64,000 nt of DNA, taken from positions 22,465-86,464 of the forward strand of contig CAYYIP010000009.1 of assembly GCA_964472015.1 (NCBI GenBank), in the 5' to 3' direction. Numbering within the stretch: the first letter of the stretch is position 1; each line of letters begins with the position of its first letter. This document shows positions 52,644-61,619 of the stretch, piece after piece. The notes under the pieces are model-generated. The model made no database searches. It was given only the letters and a program-made list of their open reading frames with translations, and had not been told where the DNA came from. A program made the position numbers and the translations under genes. The DNA is from JAAYTD01 sp964472015. Lineage in GTDB: Bacteria > Bacteroidota > Ignavibacteria > Kapaibacteriales > UBA2268.

Positions 52644-53288
52644 CTATTTAAATTTATTTAATATATTATCAACATTTTGTTTTATAATTTCTAATTCATA
52701 AGATGCATCAATAACTTCAATTAAATTTAAATTTTTATAAAAATCTATTAATTTAGAAGTTTGTTGATAATAAATATTTAATCGTTTTTTTATAACTTCA
52801 ACGTTATCATCTACTCTTTGATATAATTCAAGATTCTCATCCTTAGGTGGCGGATTAAATATCAAATTATAAACCTTCCCTGTTTTTCTATCTATACGAC
52901 GTGCTGAAACTCTATCAATAATAAGTTCATCAGGTATTTTAAAATTTAACACACAATCGATTTTTTTATTAATTTTATTAAATAAACTATTTAAAAAAAC
53001 AGCTTGTCCTATTGTACGTGGATAACCATCAAATAACAACCCTTGATTTGGATTTTTATTATAAACATTTGTAAGTTCTTTTTCAACAAGATCATTTACA
53101 AATTCATCAGAAAATAATGTACCTGTTTTCATTATTTTTTTAATTTCTTCTGCCATAGGAGAATTATCATTTATTTTTTTTCGTAAAATATCTCCAGTAG
53201 AAATTTGTTGCAAGTTAAATTTTTCGCATATTATTTCGGCTTGTGTTCCTTTGCCAGAACCCGGAGGCCCTAATAAAATAATAATCAT
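52644..53288 (-). CDS. adk: Adenylate kinase
   Basis: A 214-residue nucleotide kinase balancing ATP, ADP and AMP. P-loop GPPGSGKGTQAE at residues 7-18, the AMP-binding ISTGDILR, GLLFDGYPRTIGQA and the lid with RIDRKTGKVYNLIF. The lid has no zinc cysteines. In many bacteria adk lies between secY and map; here it stands apart, about 28 kb from them, and is framed by the decamer repeats. A TAAGTTTG -7-like element lies 90 bases upstream. Confidence 0.97.
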   Translation of the reverse strand: MIIILLGPPGSGKGTQAEIICEKFNLQQISTGDILRKKINDNSPMAEEIKKIMKTGTLFSDEFVNDLVEKELTNVYNKNPNQGLLFDGYPRTIGQAVFLNSLFNKINKKIDCVLNFKIPDELIIDRVSARRIDRKTGKVYNLIFNPPPKDENLELYQRVDDNVEVIKKRLNIYYQQTSKLIDFYKNLNLIEVIDASYELEIIKQNVDNILNKFK

Positions 53289-53303
53289 TTCTATACTTTT
53301 AAA

Positions 53304-53326
53304 TTTATTTAAATTTATTTAAAATT
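53304..53326. repeat. Direct repeat copy 2 beside adk
   Basis: Identical to the 23 bases at 52621-52643 and in the same orientation, just upstream of the adk start. Built from the decamer AAATTTATTT in tandem. Confidence 0.5.
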
Positions 53327-53377
53327 ATATAATTTTATGTTTAAAAAATACAATATTAATAGTTTTTTTCGTAATAA

Positions 53378-53385
53378 CAAACTTA
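53378..53385 (-). promoter_or_regulatory. Candidate -7 element for adk
   Basis: Minus strand reads TAAGTTTG, matching TAnnTTTG, 90 bases ahead of adk. No TTTG lies 19-20 bases upstream, so only half the promoter is visible. Confidence 0.3.
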
Positions 53386-53435
53386 ATAAATAAAAAAAAT
53401 TTATAAATATATAAATTTACTTTATTTATAAATAA

Positions 53436-53467
53436 TTTCGTTTTTATTAGTTTTTTATATAAATTTG
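53436..53467 (+). promoter_or_regulatory. Candidate promoter for aspA
   Basis: Plus strand: TTTC (53436-53439), a 20-base spacer, then TAAATTTG (53460-53467). The -7 element is a full TAnnTTTG match; the upstream box has one mismatch from TTTG. It lies 121 bases from the aspA start. Confidence 0.45.
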
Positions 53468-53587
53468 TAATCTAAAATTACTATTAATTATAATTTCAAT
53501 TTGAATTTATTTTCAAATAAAATATAAAGAAAAATTAAAAATTTTACATTTAAAAATAAAAATCATATAAATTAAGGTACATTCAAA

Positions 53588-55036
53588 ATGGAAACAAGAT
53601 TAATTGAAAAATTATCAAAACTTGCAGGAATAATTCTTAGTGGTAAAACACGCATAGAAAGCGATTTACTTGGAGAAAAAGAGATTCCTAACGAATTTTA
53701 TTTTGGCATACAAACATTACGTGCAATTGAAAACTTCGATTTTAGTAAAACTACTATTCGTGATTTTCCATATTTTGTACGTAGTCTTGCAGAAGTAAAA
53801 AAAGCTGCTGCTATTGCAAACAAAGCGGTTGGATTAATGAATGAAGATATTTGCAATGCTATTTGCAAAGCTTGTGATGAAATAATAGAAGGCAAGTTTC
53901 ATGAAAACTTTCTTGTTGATTTAATACAAGGCGGTGCTGGTACTTCTACCAATATGTGTGCAAATGAAGTTATAGCAAATAGAGCTTTGGAACATTTAGG
54001 AAGATCAAAGGGCGAATTTAAATATTGCAGTCCTAATGACCACGTAAATTTAGCACAATCAACAAATGATGCATATCCAACATCAATTCACATTGCTATG
54101 TTATATTACAACAATGATGTTATTGCATCTTTGAAAGAACTTGTTGTAGCTTTTAGAAAAAAAGCAATTGAATTTAAAGATATAGTCAAAATGGGGCGAA
54201 CTCAATTACAAGATGCAGTACCAATGACTATTGAACAAGAATTTGAAGCTTTTGCAAAAACACTAGAAATTGAAATTGATAACTTAAATTGTGCTGTTTC
54301 ATGGTTTAAATCCATAAATATGGGAGCTACTGCTATTGGCACTGGAATTAATTGTCATATAAAATATCCTGCTATTTGTACCAATGAATTAGCAAAAATA
54401 ACTGGTCTTGATCTTAAATTAACAGAAAATTTTATTGAATCCACTCCTGATACAAGTGCATTTGTAACTTATTCTGCTGCTCTAAAACGATTGGCTGTTA
54501 AAATTTCTAAAATATGTAATGATTTACGTCTTTTAAGTTCGGGACCAAGAGCGGGATTAGCGGAAATAAATTTACCTAAGATGCAACCTGGTTCTTCAAT
54601 TATGCCGGGAAAAGTAAATCCTGTTATTCCAGAAGTTGTAAATCAAGTATGTTTTAAGGTATTTGGAAATGATACTACTGTTAATTTTGCTTCAGAAGCA
54701 GCACAATTACAATTAAACGTAATGGAACCAGTTATAGTAGAAGCAATTCAAGAATCTATGAACTACTTAATATCAGCAATGAATACACTAAGAACATTAT
54801 GTGTAGAGGGAATTACTGTAAATGTAGAACGTTGTAAAAATATGGTATTAAATAGTATTGGAATTGTTACTGCTTTAAATCCATACATTGGATATAAAGT
54901 AAGTACTACTATTGCAAAAGAAGCATTAGAAACTGGTCGTGGAATCTATGAATTAGTTTTAGAAAAAGGGATTTTAGATAAGGAAAAATTAGATAATATA
55001 CTAAAACCAGAAAATATGTGTAATTTTATAAAATAA
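53588..55036 (+). CDS. aspA: Aspartate ammonia-lyase
   Basis: A 482-residue aspartase that converts aspartate to fumarate and ammonia, feeding the TCA branch. The signature GSSIMPGKVNPVIPE is intact, along with GAGTSTNMCANEVIANRALE, SPNDHVNLAQSTNDAYPTS and GRTQLQDAVPMT (segments). Length and motifs favour aspartase over class II fumarase, but the two are close. It has about 20 extra N-terminal residues before IESDLLGEKEIP, similar to some Bacteroidota AspA. Confidence 0.9.
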   Translation: METRLIEKLSKLAGIILSGKTRIESDLLGEKEIPNEFYFGIQTLRAIENFDFSKTTIRDFPYFVRSLAEVKKAAAIANKAVGLMNEDICNAICKACDEIIEGKFHENFLVDLIQGGAGTSTNMCANEVIANRALEHLGRSKGEFKYCSPNDHVNLAQSTNDAYPTSIHIAMLYYNNDVIASLKELVVAFRKKAIEFKDIVKMGRTQLQDAVPMTIEQEFEAFAKTLEIEIDNLNCAVSWFKSINMGATAIGTGINCHIKYPAICTNELAKITGLDLKLTENFIESTPDTSAFVTYSAALKRLAVKISKICNDLRLLSSGPRAGLAEINLPKMQPGSSIMPGKVNPVIPEVVNQVCFKVFGNDTTVNFASEAAQLQLNVMEPVIVEAIQESMNYLISAMNTLRTLCVEGITVNVERCKNMVLNSIGIVTALNPYIGYKVSTTIAKEALETGRGIYELVLEKGILDKEKLDNILKPENMCNFIK

Positions 55037-55043
55037 AATAATG

Positions 55044-55095
55044 AAAATAACCGGTATATTATTAACAATTAAATTATAATATTACCGGTTATTTT
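55044..55095 (+). terminator. Terminator after aspA
   Basis: AAAATAACCGGTA (55044-55056) and TACCGGTTATTTT (55083-55095) form a 13-bp stem around a long AT-rich loop that can pair further. It lies eight bases after the aspA stop. Confidence 0.75.
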
Positions 55096-55229
55096 AATTT
55101 TTATTTTTAACAAAATAATATTATTTTATCAACGTAAATAATATTAATTATATGGGAACAAATAAAAATATTTAATATTTAATTAAAAATTATAAAATTA
55201 TTATAATATAAATATTAAAAATAAAAACT

Positions 55230-56456
55230 ATGTTTACTGATGAACAAATAAAACAAATTAGACAAGAATTCCCTATTTTATCTGAAAAGATTAATAATAA
55301 GAATTTAATATATCTTGATAATGCTGCTACTACTCAAAAGCCAAGATGTGTTATTGATTATATAACTAATTTTTATACTCATTATAATAGTAATATACAT
55401 AGAGGAGTTCATAATCTAAGTCAAAAAGCAACTAGAGAATATGAAAACGCACGTGTAACTATACAAAATTTTATAAATGCGAAATATCCAGAAGAGATTA
55501 TTTTTACACGTGGAGCTACGGAATCAATTAATTTAATTGCAGCTACTTTTGGAATGTCAAGGGTAGCAGAAGATGATGAAATTATAATTTCTCATTTAGA
55601 ACATCATGCAAATATTGTACCTTGGCAAATTTTATGTAATAAGAAAAATGCAAAGTTAATTGTTATTCCGGTAGATAATAATGGTGATATTATTATAGAA
55701 GAATTAAAAAAAAGAATTTCTAATAAAACAAAATTGATGTCTATTACTCACGTTTCTAATTCATTAGGAACAGTAACACCAATAGAAGAAATTATAAAAA
55801 TTGCTCATTCTCATAATATCCCTATTATTGTAGATGCAGCACAATCAATTCAGCATTTAAAAGTTGATGTACAAAAATTAGATTGTGACTTTTTAGTTGC
55901 TTCGGGACATAAATTTTATGCACCAACAGGAATTGGATTTCTATATGGGAAAAAAAATCTGTTTGACAAGATGCCTCCTTATCAAACGGGTGGAGATATG
56001 ATACTAACCGTTAGTTTTACTAAAACTATATTTAATGAATTACCTTATAAATTTGAAGCGGGAACACCAAACATAGGTGGTGCGATAGGATTTGGAAAAG
56101 CAATAGAATATATAAAAGAGATTGGATTAGATAACATTATTGAATATGAAAATTATCTATTAGATTATGCAACTAAAAAATTAAGTCAAATAGAAAACTT
56201 AACAATTATTGGAACTGCAAAACAAAAAGCAAGTGTTATTTCATTTGCACTTAATAATATACATCCTCATGATATTGGAACTTTATTAGATTTGAATGGT
56301 ATTGCAGTTAGGACAGGGCAGCACTGTTCTGAACCTATTATGCATAGATTTGATATTGAAGCAACAACAAGAGCATCTTTTGCTTTTTATAACACAATAG
56401 AAGAAATTGATATATTAGCAGATTCTATAAAAAAAATAATAAATATGTTTGCTTAA
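55230..56456 (+). CDS. sufS: Cysteine desulfurase, SufS type
   Basis: A 408-residue PLP enzyme that mobilises sulfur from cysteine for Fe-S cluster synthesis. YLDNAATTQKP at the N-terminus, the FTRGATESINLIA and HLEHHANIVPW motifs, the PLP lysine in VASGHKFYAPTGIGF and the catalytic Cys in RTGQHCSEPIMHRF define the SufS (group II) class. No sufBCD or sufE/U gene is next to it. Confidence 0.92.
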   Translation: MFTDEQIKQIRQEFPILSEKINNKNLIYLDNAATTQKPRCVIDYITNFYTHYNSNIHRGVHNLSQKATREYENARVTIQNFINAKYPEEIIFTRGATESINLIAATFGMSRVAEDDEIIISHLEHHANIVPWQILCNKKNAKLIVIPVDNNGDIIIEELKKRISNKTKLMSITHVSNSLGTVTPIEEIIKIAHSHNIPIIVDAAQSIQHLKVDVQKLDCDFLVASGHKFYAPTGIGFLYGKKNLFDKMPPYQTGGDMILTVSFTKTIFNELPYKFEAGTPNIGGAIGFGKAIEYIKEIGLDNIIEYENYLLDYATKKLSQIENLTIIGTAKQKASVISFALNNIHPHDIGTLLDLNGIAVRTGQHCSEPIMHRFDIEATTRASFAFYNTIEEIDILADSIKKIINMFA

Positions 56457-56615
56457 ATTTTTTATAAAAATAATTAACAATAACATACTTTTAATATTTG
56501 ATTCATTTTTTGATTATAATAAAAATTATAGTTATTTTTATTATACATTATAAATTAAAAATTATAATTACTTACAAAAATATAGTCATTTATATTCACC
56601 TTATAAAAAGAATAT

Positions 56616-57647
56616 ATGAAAAAAATATCAATTAATTTATTAGTAACAATAGCTATTTTTATATTTTTTACTAGTATAGACAGTATTTATTCGCAACAAA
56701 ATATTGACTTTGAAAAAATTAATAGCGACACTATTAATATTAAATCTAAAAAAACTAAAAAATATATAACACTTCAAGCAGTAAATTATTTAATTCACAT
56801 ATTACCGCCTGATAATACTTTTAAAATAATTAATAACGGACGGGATTTTGGAATTAGTTCTAAAAAATATAATGCTTCTATATTGTTAAAATTTCAATCA
56901 GTAAATAAATTTAGTTATATAGATTCTACATTTAATAAAACATTAAATTATTACAAAGATATTATAAGAAGCTATAATTTCTTTAAATCTGATAATATAT
57001 TATTTAAATATATGCAATATGGTGCGTTGGTGGGAAATGATACAATGTCAACTTGGAATATGATTTGTGGGGATGATATTTTTGCATTAAATATTTATGT
57101 AACATATCCTATTAGAGAAGAAAATAAATTAGGTAAGTTAATGAAAAAAACTTTAACTTCTTTAATATTTGAACCTAATCCTGCAATTACACCTGAATAT
57201 AATACGCCTTTCACCTGTGATTATTCTCTATTAGGATTGAAATTTTTCCAAAGAACAGGTCTTGCATCGATATTTACAGAAGATGGTTTGCCATTAGAGC
57301 TTACAAAAGGATCTAAGTGTTTCTTTTCGGTTGTTATTCCGCCTTCTACTTCGCAAACGGATAACTTAGCAGATAATGTTATAACATTATTGAACAATAC
57401 ATTTTTTGAACCATATTTACAAGACAATATACTTGCTTCAAAAGTTTTAGAAACGGAAATACAGCAACAAAAAGGAATAGAAATAGAAGGAAGTTTTAAA
57501 AATAATTATGAAAAAGTATTTCTTGTTTTTATGGCAGCAACTGCAAGTAATTATAATATAATTGTTGGATATTGTAATGAAGATGAAAAGGATTTATTTT
57601 TTGAAAAAATTAGAAAATTAAAACAAACTTGGAAAATAAGTTATTAA
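56616..57647 (+). CDS. Secreted protein of unknown function
   Basis: A 343-residue exported protein: signal peptide with SIDSIYSQQ cleavage region near residue 27, then an alpha/beta-looking body without recognisable domain. A midsection (TPFTCDYSLLGLKFFQRTGLASIFTEDGLP) and a C-terminal part (VFLVFMAATASNYNIIVGYCNEDEKD) suggest a folded periplasmic or surface protein. Two Cys at roughly 200 and 320 could pair. No family is recognised. It is followed by a bidirectional terminator. Confidence 0.5.
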   Translation: MKKISINLLVTIAIFIFFTSIDSIYSQQNIDFEKINSDTINIKSKKTKKYITLQAVNYLIHILPPDNTFKIINNGRDFGISSKKYNASILLKFQSVNKFSYIDSTFNKTLNYYKDIIRSYNFFKSDNILFKYMQYGALVGNDTMSTWNMICGDDIFALNIYVTYPIREENKLGKLMKKTLTSLIFEPNPAITPEYNTPFTCDYSLLGLKFFQRTGLASIFTEDGLPLELTKGSKCFFSVVIPPSTSQTDNLADNVITLLNNTFFEPYLQDNILASKVLETEIQQQKGIEIEGSFKNNYEKVFLVFMAATASNYNIIVGYCNEDEKDLFFEKIRKLKQTWKISY

Positions 57648-57688
57648 TAACTTATTAATAATAATTTTTTATAAGTTAATAAAAATAA

Positions 57689-57725
57689 ATAAAAGGTTAG
57701 AAATATAAGTTCTAACCTTTTTTAT
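57689..57725. terminator. Bidirectional terminator between secreted unknown and isomerase gene
   Basis: AAAAGGTTAGAA (57691-57702) pairs with TTCTAACCTTTT (57710-57721) around a seven-base loop, flanked by A- and T-runs, between convergent stops at 57647 and 57777. Confidence 0.85.
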
Positions 57726-57776
57726 TTATTTTGCATATTAACTAATTTTGTATATTAACTATAAAAAGTAAAATAA

Positions 57777-58736
57777 TTAGTTATTTACTATATCATGTAT
57801 ACGTACTAATCCAATTAATTTATTATCGTTATCTACAACGGGGAGTACACTTATTTGTTTTTTATACCTATTTTCCATAAGTGCAATCGCTTCAACTAGA
57901 TATGCTTCTTCTTTTATTTTAATAGGTTCAATAGTCATAATATCAGACATTTTTAAAACTCTTATATCATCGTATTTTTGTAAAACACGTCTTACATCAC
58001 CATCTGTTAAAATTCCCAATAATTTTTTATTTTCATCAATACAACAACAACATCCTAAAGGTTTTGTTGTCATTTCTATTAAAATATCTTTAACTAGAGT
58101 ATCTTTTGAAACAATAGCAATATCCTGTACTTTATGCATAACATCTTTTACAGTAAGTCGCACACTTCTTCCTATTTGTCCCAACGGATGTAAACGTGAG
58201 AAATCTTCTAATGTAACATTTTTCTTATACATTAAACATACAGCCAAGGCATCACCTAATGTCAAGGCAACAGTTGTAGAACTAGTAGGTGCTAAATTAA
58301 AAGGACAAGCTTCTTTTTTTACAGAGCCATCTAATACTATATCAGAACTACTTGCCAAATGAGAATTTATATTTCCTACAATTGAAATTATATTTGCTGA
58401 GCGCATTTTTAAATAGGGGATTGTTCTTATTAATTCTTCAGTATTTCCACTTTTAGATAATAACAAAGCAACATCACCTTTTTGTACCATCCCTATATCA
58501 CCATGTAATGCTTCAACAGGATGAAGAAAAACAGCTGATATTCCTATACTTGATAAAGTAGCAGCTATTTTTTGAGCTATTATGCCAGATTTACCAACGC
58601 CTGAAACTATAATTTTATTTGCATTATCAAGCATATCTACTGCTTTTTCAAAATCTTCATTTATTAAATTAGAAGTGTGTTCTAAAGCACTAATTTCATC
58701 ATAAAAAACTTTTTTTGCTTTTTGTAGTATATCCAT
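57777..58736 (-). CDS. kdsD: Arabinose-5-phosphate isomerase, KdsD/KpsF family
   Basis: A 319-residue enzyme interconverting ribulose-5-phosphate and arabinose-5-phosphate, the first step to Kdo for lipopolysaccharide. The SIS domain (residues about 35-170) carries SGVGKSGIIAQKIAATLSSIG, HPVEALHGDIGM and SKSGNTEEL; two CBS domains follow (about 205-319) with TTKPLGCCCCIDE and LPVVDNDNKLIGLVRIHDI. This suggests a Kdo-containing outer membrane. Confidence 0.92.
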   Translation of the reverse strand: MDILQKAKKVFYDEISALEHTSNLINEDFEKAVDMLDNANKIIVSGVGKSGIIAQKIAATLSSIGISAVFLHPVEALHGDIGMVQKGDVALLLSKSGNTEELIRTIPYLKMRSANIISIVGNINSHLASSSDIVLDGSVKKEACPFNLAPTSSTTVALTLGDALAVCLMYKKNVTLEDFSRLHPLGQIGRSVRLTVKDVMHKVQDIAIVSKDTLVKDILIEMTTKPLGCCCCIDENKKLLGILTDGDVRRVLQKYDDIRVLKMSDIMTIEPIKIKEEAYLVEAIALMENRYKKQISVLPVVDNDNKLIGLVRIHDIVNN

Positions 58737-58828
58737 ATTTTTAATATATCTATATTTTTAACTGTTTTTTATTGGTTATCGTTAATATATTTAATTATAA
58801 ATAACTTATAAATAATAAAAATTATAAA

Positions 58829-61087
58829 TTAAATTTGTATCTCATAAGATATAGACGGAATAATCGGTAACAACAAATAATCATTTACAACTGTAACATC
58901 GTTAGCAACATCATAAATACGCATCAAAATATCACGACGATTATAAACATTATAAACATCAAGAGATAATCTCGATTCTTTTCCAAAAGTTTTAAAACTA
59001 TAAGCAAGATAAATATTTAACCTATGAGAAGGGGGAAGTTGCAATCCATATCGTTCTGAGGTTGTTATCTTATTATTACCAAAACTATCATTTGGCGGAA
59101 ATAATTTTACACGTGATGTTGCACCGGTATAGTACTGTCCACTTTGTAAAATAAAAGAACCACCGATTTCTAAATTATCTATTATTTTATATTGTATAAC
59201 TGTTTTAAAATCATGTTTACGTGCATATTTTGGCGTAAAATATCTTCCACTATTTATACTATCAAATTGTGCTTTAACGATACCAAAACCATATCCCATC
59301 CACCCAGTTACTCTACCAAAATTTTTTTGGAAAAATACTTCAAAACCATAAGTAAAGGCATCGCCAAGAAAAACAACATCAGATACAACCAATGTATTTA
59401 ATGTAAACATATTTAATTCACTAATATCAGTCATTGTTTTATAGTAAGCATCAAAATTTAATTTGGAATCTTTTAATGGTTTTGTTTCCAAACTAAAAAT
59501 ATAATGATTTGACTTTGAAATAGGCACTGTTGTATCAGAAGGCAACCAAGTATCAATTATATTAAAGTTCTGCATAGTTGCTATTCTTACATTTTGATTA
59601 TATATTCCATAGGCAAGTTTTAAAGAAACAAAATCATTAAATATATATCTTAATGCTATTCTAGGTTCAAAACATAAAGAATTATTTAATTGATAATAAT
59701 TAAAACGTGTTCCTAATTGTAAAGCAAATTCATCTGTTAAATTAAATTTTGTTTGTGCAAATGCAGAATAATTCATATCAGGAATACTAAAACGTGTTGA
59801 AGAAAGATCGCCTAAATTTAACGTTGTATCAACATCACCTGTAAAATTTAAATGATATTTAAAATTTAATTTAATTGCTTCAAACCCTACTGTTGCGGAT
59901 GCATTTTTTTGTATATACCAATCTAATTTCCATTTTAAAGTAATATCTTTTATAGAATTATCCATTATAAAATCATATCCTGTTTCACCACCTGTAAATT
60001 TTATTTCATAATTACTATAACTTAGATTTAAAGAAGAAAATAAATTATTAGTAAATATATGAGACCAATTAACTGATAATAAATTATTCCCAGTATTCAT
60101 ATCTATAATTGTATTGCCAACATCATAATTTAATTTATCAGAACTCATAAAACCAGTAATAGAAAGTTTCCCTTTTCCCCCAATATCTTGAACAATCTTT
60201 GCATTTACATCATAAAAATAAAAATTAGGTAGATCTGAATCTAATAAAACAGTTATTAAATCTAAATATGTTCTACGACCGGAAATAAAAAACGCACCAT
60301 TCCCAACCGGACCTTCTATATCAGCTTTACTTGAAATTAGACCTAACGAAAGATTCCCCTTATATTCATTTCTATTACCATCTTTTTGAGTTAAATTTAA
60401 AACAGAAGATAATCTATTCCCATATTCAGCTTCAAAACCACCTTTTAATAAATTCACATCTTTTATAGCATTTGTATTAAAAGTTGAAAAAAAACCAAAT
60501 AAATGAGAAGGATTATAAATTGGGGCTTCATCTAGTAATACTAAATTTTGATCCGGCGAGCCACCACGTACAAATAAATTACTTGATATTTGAGATGATG
60601 TTAACACGCCCGGTAAAAATTGTAATGTCCTGAAAACATCAGATTCGCCACCGACTTTTATATCTTTTATTTGAGCAACCGGAATATTAGTAGTTGAAAT
60701 AGTAATTTCACGTTGTAAAACTTCACGATCTGATTCTACGTGAATTTCTTCTATTTGTAAAACATCTTGTTTTAATTTAACATTTAAGTGTAAATTTTCA
60801 TTTGATTGTAATGTAATTTCTTTTGTATATTTTTCATAACCAATATATGTTACTCTTATTACATATTTCCCTGCTTTGATTCCTTGTAATGAATAAAATC
60901 CTTTTGTATTTGTTTTTGTTCCAATTGTTGTCCCTTCTAAAAATATAGTTGCACTAATAAGTGGTTCGCCAGAAGAAAAATCGGAAACAATACCATTTAT
61001 ACCACTTGCAAAGAGAGGAAACATCGAAAAAAAGAATATAAGAAATATTAATTTTATACGATTATATAATATTAAATAGGGGTTCAT
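58829..61087 (-). CDS. TonB-dependent receptor with carboxypeptidase-like N-terminal domain
   Basis: A 752-residue outer-membrane receptor. Signal peptide (residues about 9-29), then a carboxypeptidase-regulatory-like domain (GIVSDFSSGEPLISATIFLEG to about residue 115), a plug domain (SDVFRTLQFLPGVLTSSQISSNLFVRGGSPDQNLVLLDEAPIYN, in segments) and a 22-strand-type barrel rich in aromatic beta strands. Such receptors import siderophores, vitamins or glycans. The lack of a SusD partner argues against a polysaccharide locus. A TATATTTG -7-like site lies 37 bases upstream (61124-61131). Confidence 0.9.
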   Translation of the reverse strand: MNPYLILYNRIKLIFLIFFFSMFPLFASGINGIVSDFSSGEPLISATIFLEGTTIGTKTNTKGFYSLQGIKAGKYVIRVTYIGYEKYTKEITLQSNENLHLNVKLKQDVLQIEEIHVESDREVLQREITISTTNIPVAQIKDIKVGGESDVFRTLQFLPGVLTSSQISSNLFVRGGSPDQNLVLLDEAPIYNPSHLFGFFSTFNTNAIKDVNLLKGGFEAEYGNRLSSVLNLTQKDGNRNEYKGNLSLGLISSKADIEGPVGNGAFFISGRRTYLDLITVLLDSDLPNFYFYDVNAKIVQDIGGKGKLSITGFMSSDKLNYDVGNTIIDMNTGNNLLSVNWSHIFTNNLFSSLNLSYSNYEIKFTGGETGYDFIMDNSIKDITLKWKLDWYIQKNASATVGFEAIKLNFKYHLNFTGDVDTTLNLGDLSSTRFSIPDMNYSAFAQTKFNLTDEFALQLGTRFNYYQLNNSLCFEPRIALRYIFNDFVSLKLAYGIYNQNVRIATMQNFNIIDTWLPSDTTVPISKSNHYIFSLETKPLKDSKLNFDAYYKTMTDISELNMFTLNTLVVSDVVFLGDAFTYGFEVFFQKNFGRVTGWMGYGFGIVKAQFDSINSGRYFTPKYARKHDFKTVIQYKIIDNLEIGGSFILQSGQYYTGATSRVKLFPPNDSFGNNKITTSERYGLQLPPSHRLNIYLAYSFKTFGKESRLSLDVYNVYNRRDILMRIYDVANDVTVVNDYLLLPIIPSISYEIQI

Positions 61088-61123
61088 TCATTTTTTTATT
61101 TAATATTTATTTAAATATTTATA

Positions 61124-61131
61124 CAAATATA
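61124..61131 (-). promoter_or_regulatory. Candidate -7 element for the TonB-dependent receptor gene
   Basis: Minus strand TATATTTG, 37 bases from the receptor start; no clear TTTG box upstream. Confidence 0.35.
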
Positions 61132-61223
61132 TAATTTTTTTTTAATATTTTTAATATTATCATTATTATTTACTTATTATTTATTATTTTAGTAGTCTTA
61201 TTTTATTCAATATTTAATTAAGA

Positions 61224-61610
61224 ATGGAAAGAACATTTTTAAAATCGAAAATACACAGAGCTGTTATTACAAAAACAGAATTAAATTATGAAGGTAGTAT
61301 CACTATCGACCTTAATTTAATGGAAGCTGCAGATATATTATCTTTAGAAAAAGTTTCCATTGCTAACATAAACAATGGAGAAAGATTTGAAACATATGTT
61401 ATTCCTGGTCCCGCGGGAAGTGGAACAATATGTTTAAATGGCGCTGCTGCACGTAAAGTTGTAACAGGTGATAAAATAATAATAATGTCTTTTTGTAATC
61501 TATCTGAAAAGGAAATAAACAATTTTAAACCAAAAATTGTAATTGTAGATGATAAAAATAATATTAAATCAATAGAAGATAATATTAAATCAAATAGTTA
61601 CATTGAATAA
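61224..61610 (+). CDS. panD: Aspartate 1-decarboxylase
   Basis: A 128-residue pyruvoyl enzyme making beta-alanine for pantothenate and CoA. The self-cleavage site Gly24-Ser25 in YEGSITID is present, along with NGERFETYVIPGPAGSGTICLNGAAARKV and a terminal TGDKIIIMSF. Length is normal. The aspartate it uses could also feed aspA; no panB or panC gene is nearby. It is followed nine bases later by a uridylyltransferase gene, likely in one operon. Confidence 0.96.
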   Translation: MERTFLKSKIHRAVITKTELNYEGSITIDLNLMEAADILSLEKVSIANINNGERFETYVIPGPAGSGTICLNGAAARKVVTGDKIIIMSFCNLSEKEINNFKPKIVIVDDKNNIKSIEDNIKSNSYIE

Positions 61611-61619
61611 AGGAGAATT

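Larger units (their letters stand above)
53289..53587. other. Divergent region between adk and aspA
   Basis: About 299 bases of AT-rich sequence. It holds the second adk-flanking repeat (53304-53326), a minus-strand -7-like site (53378-53385) for adk and a plus-strand promoter candidate (53436-53467) for aspA. No ORF is seen. Confidence 0.5.

Noticed and set aside
52621..53326. adk-flanking repeats as phage or integron attachment sites
   Set aside because: No integrase, tRNA or other mobile gene is present and the repeat is low complexity; adk itself is a normal core gene.
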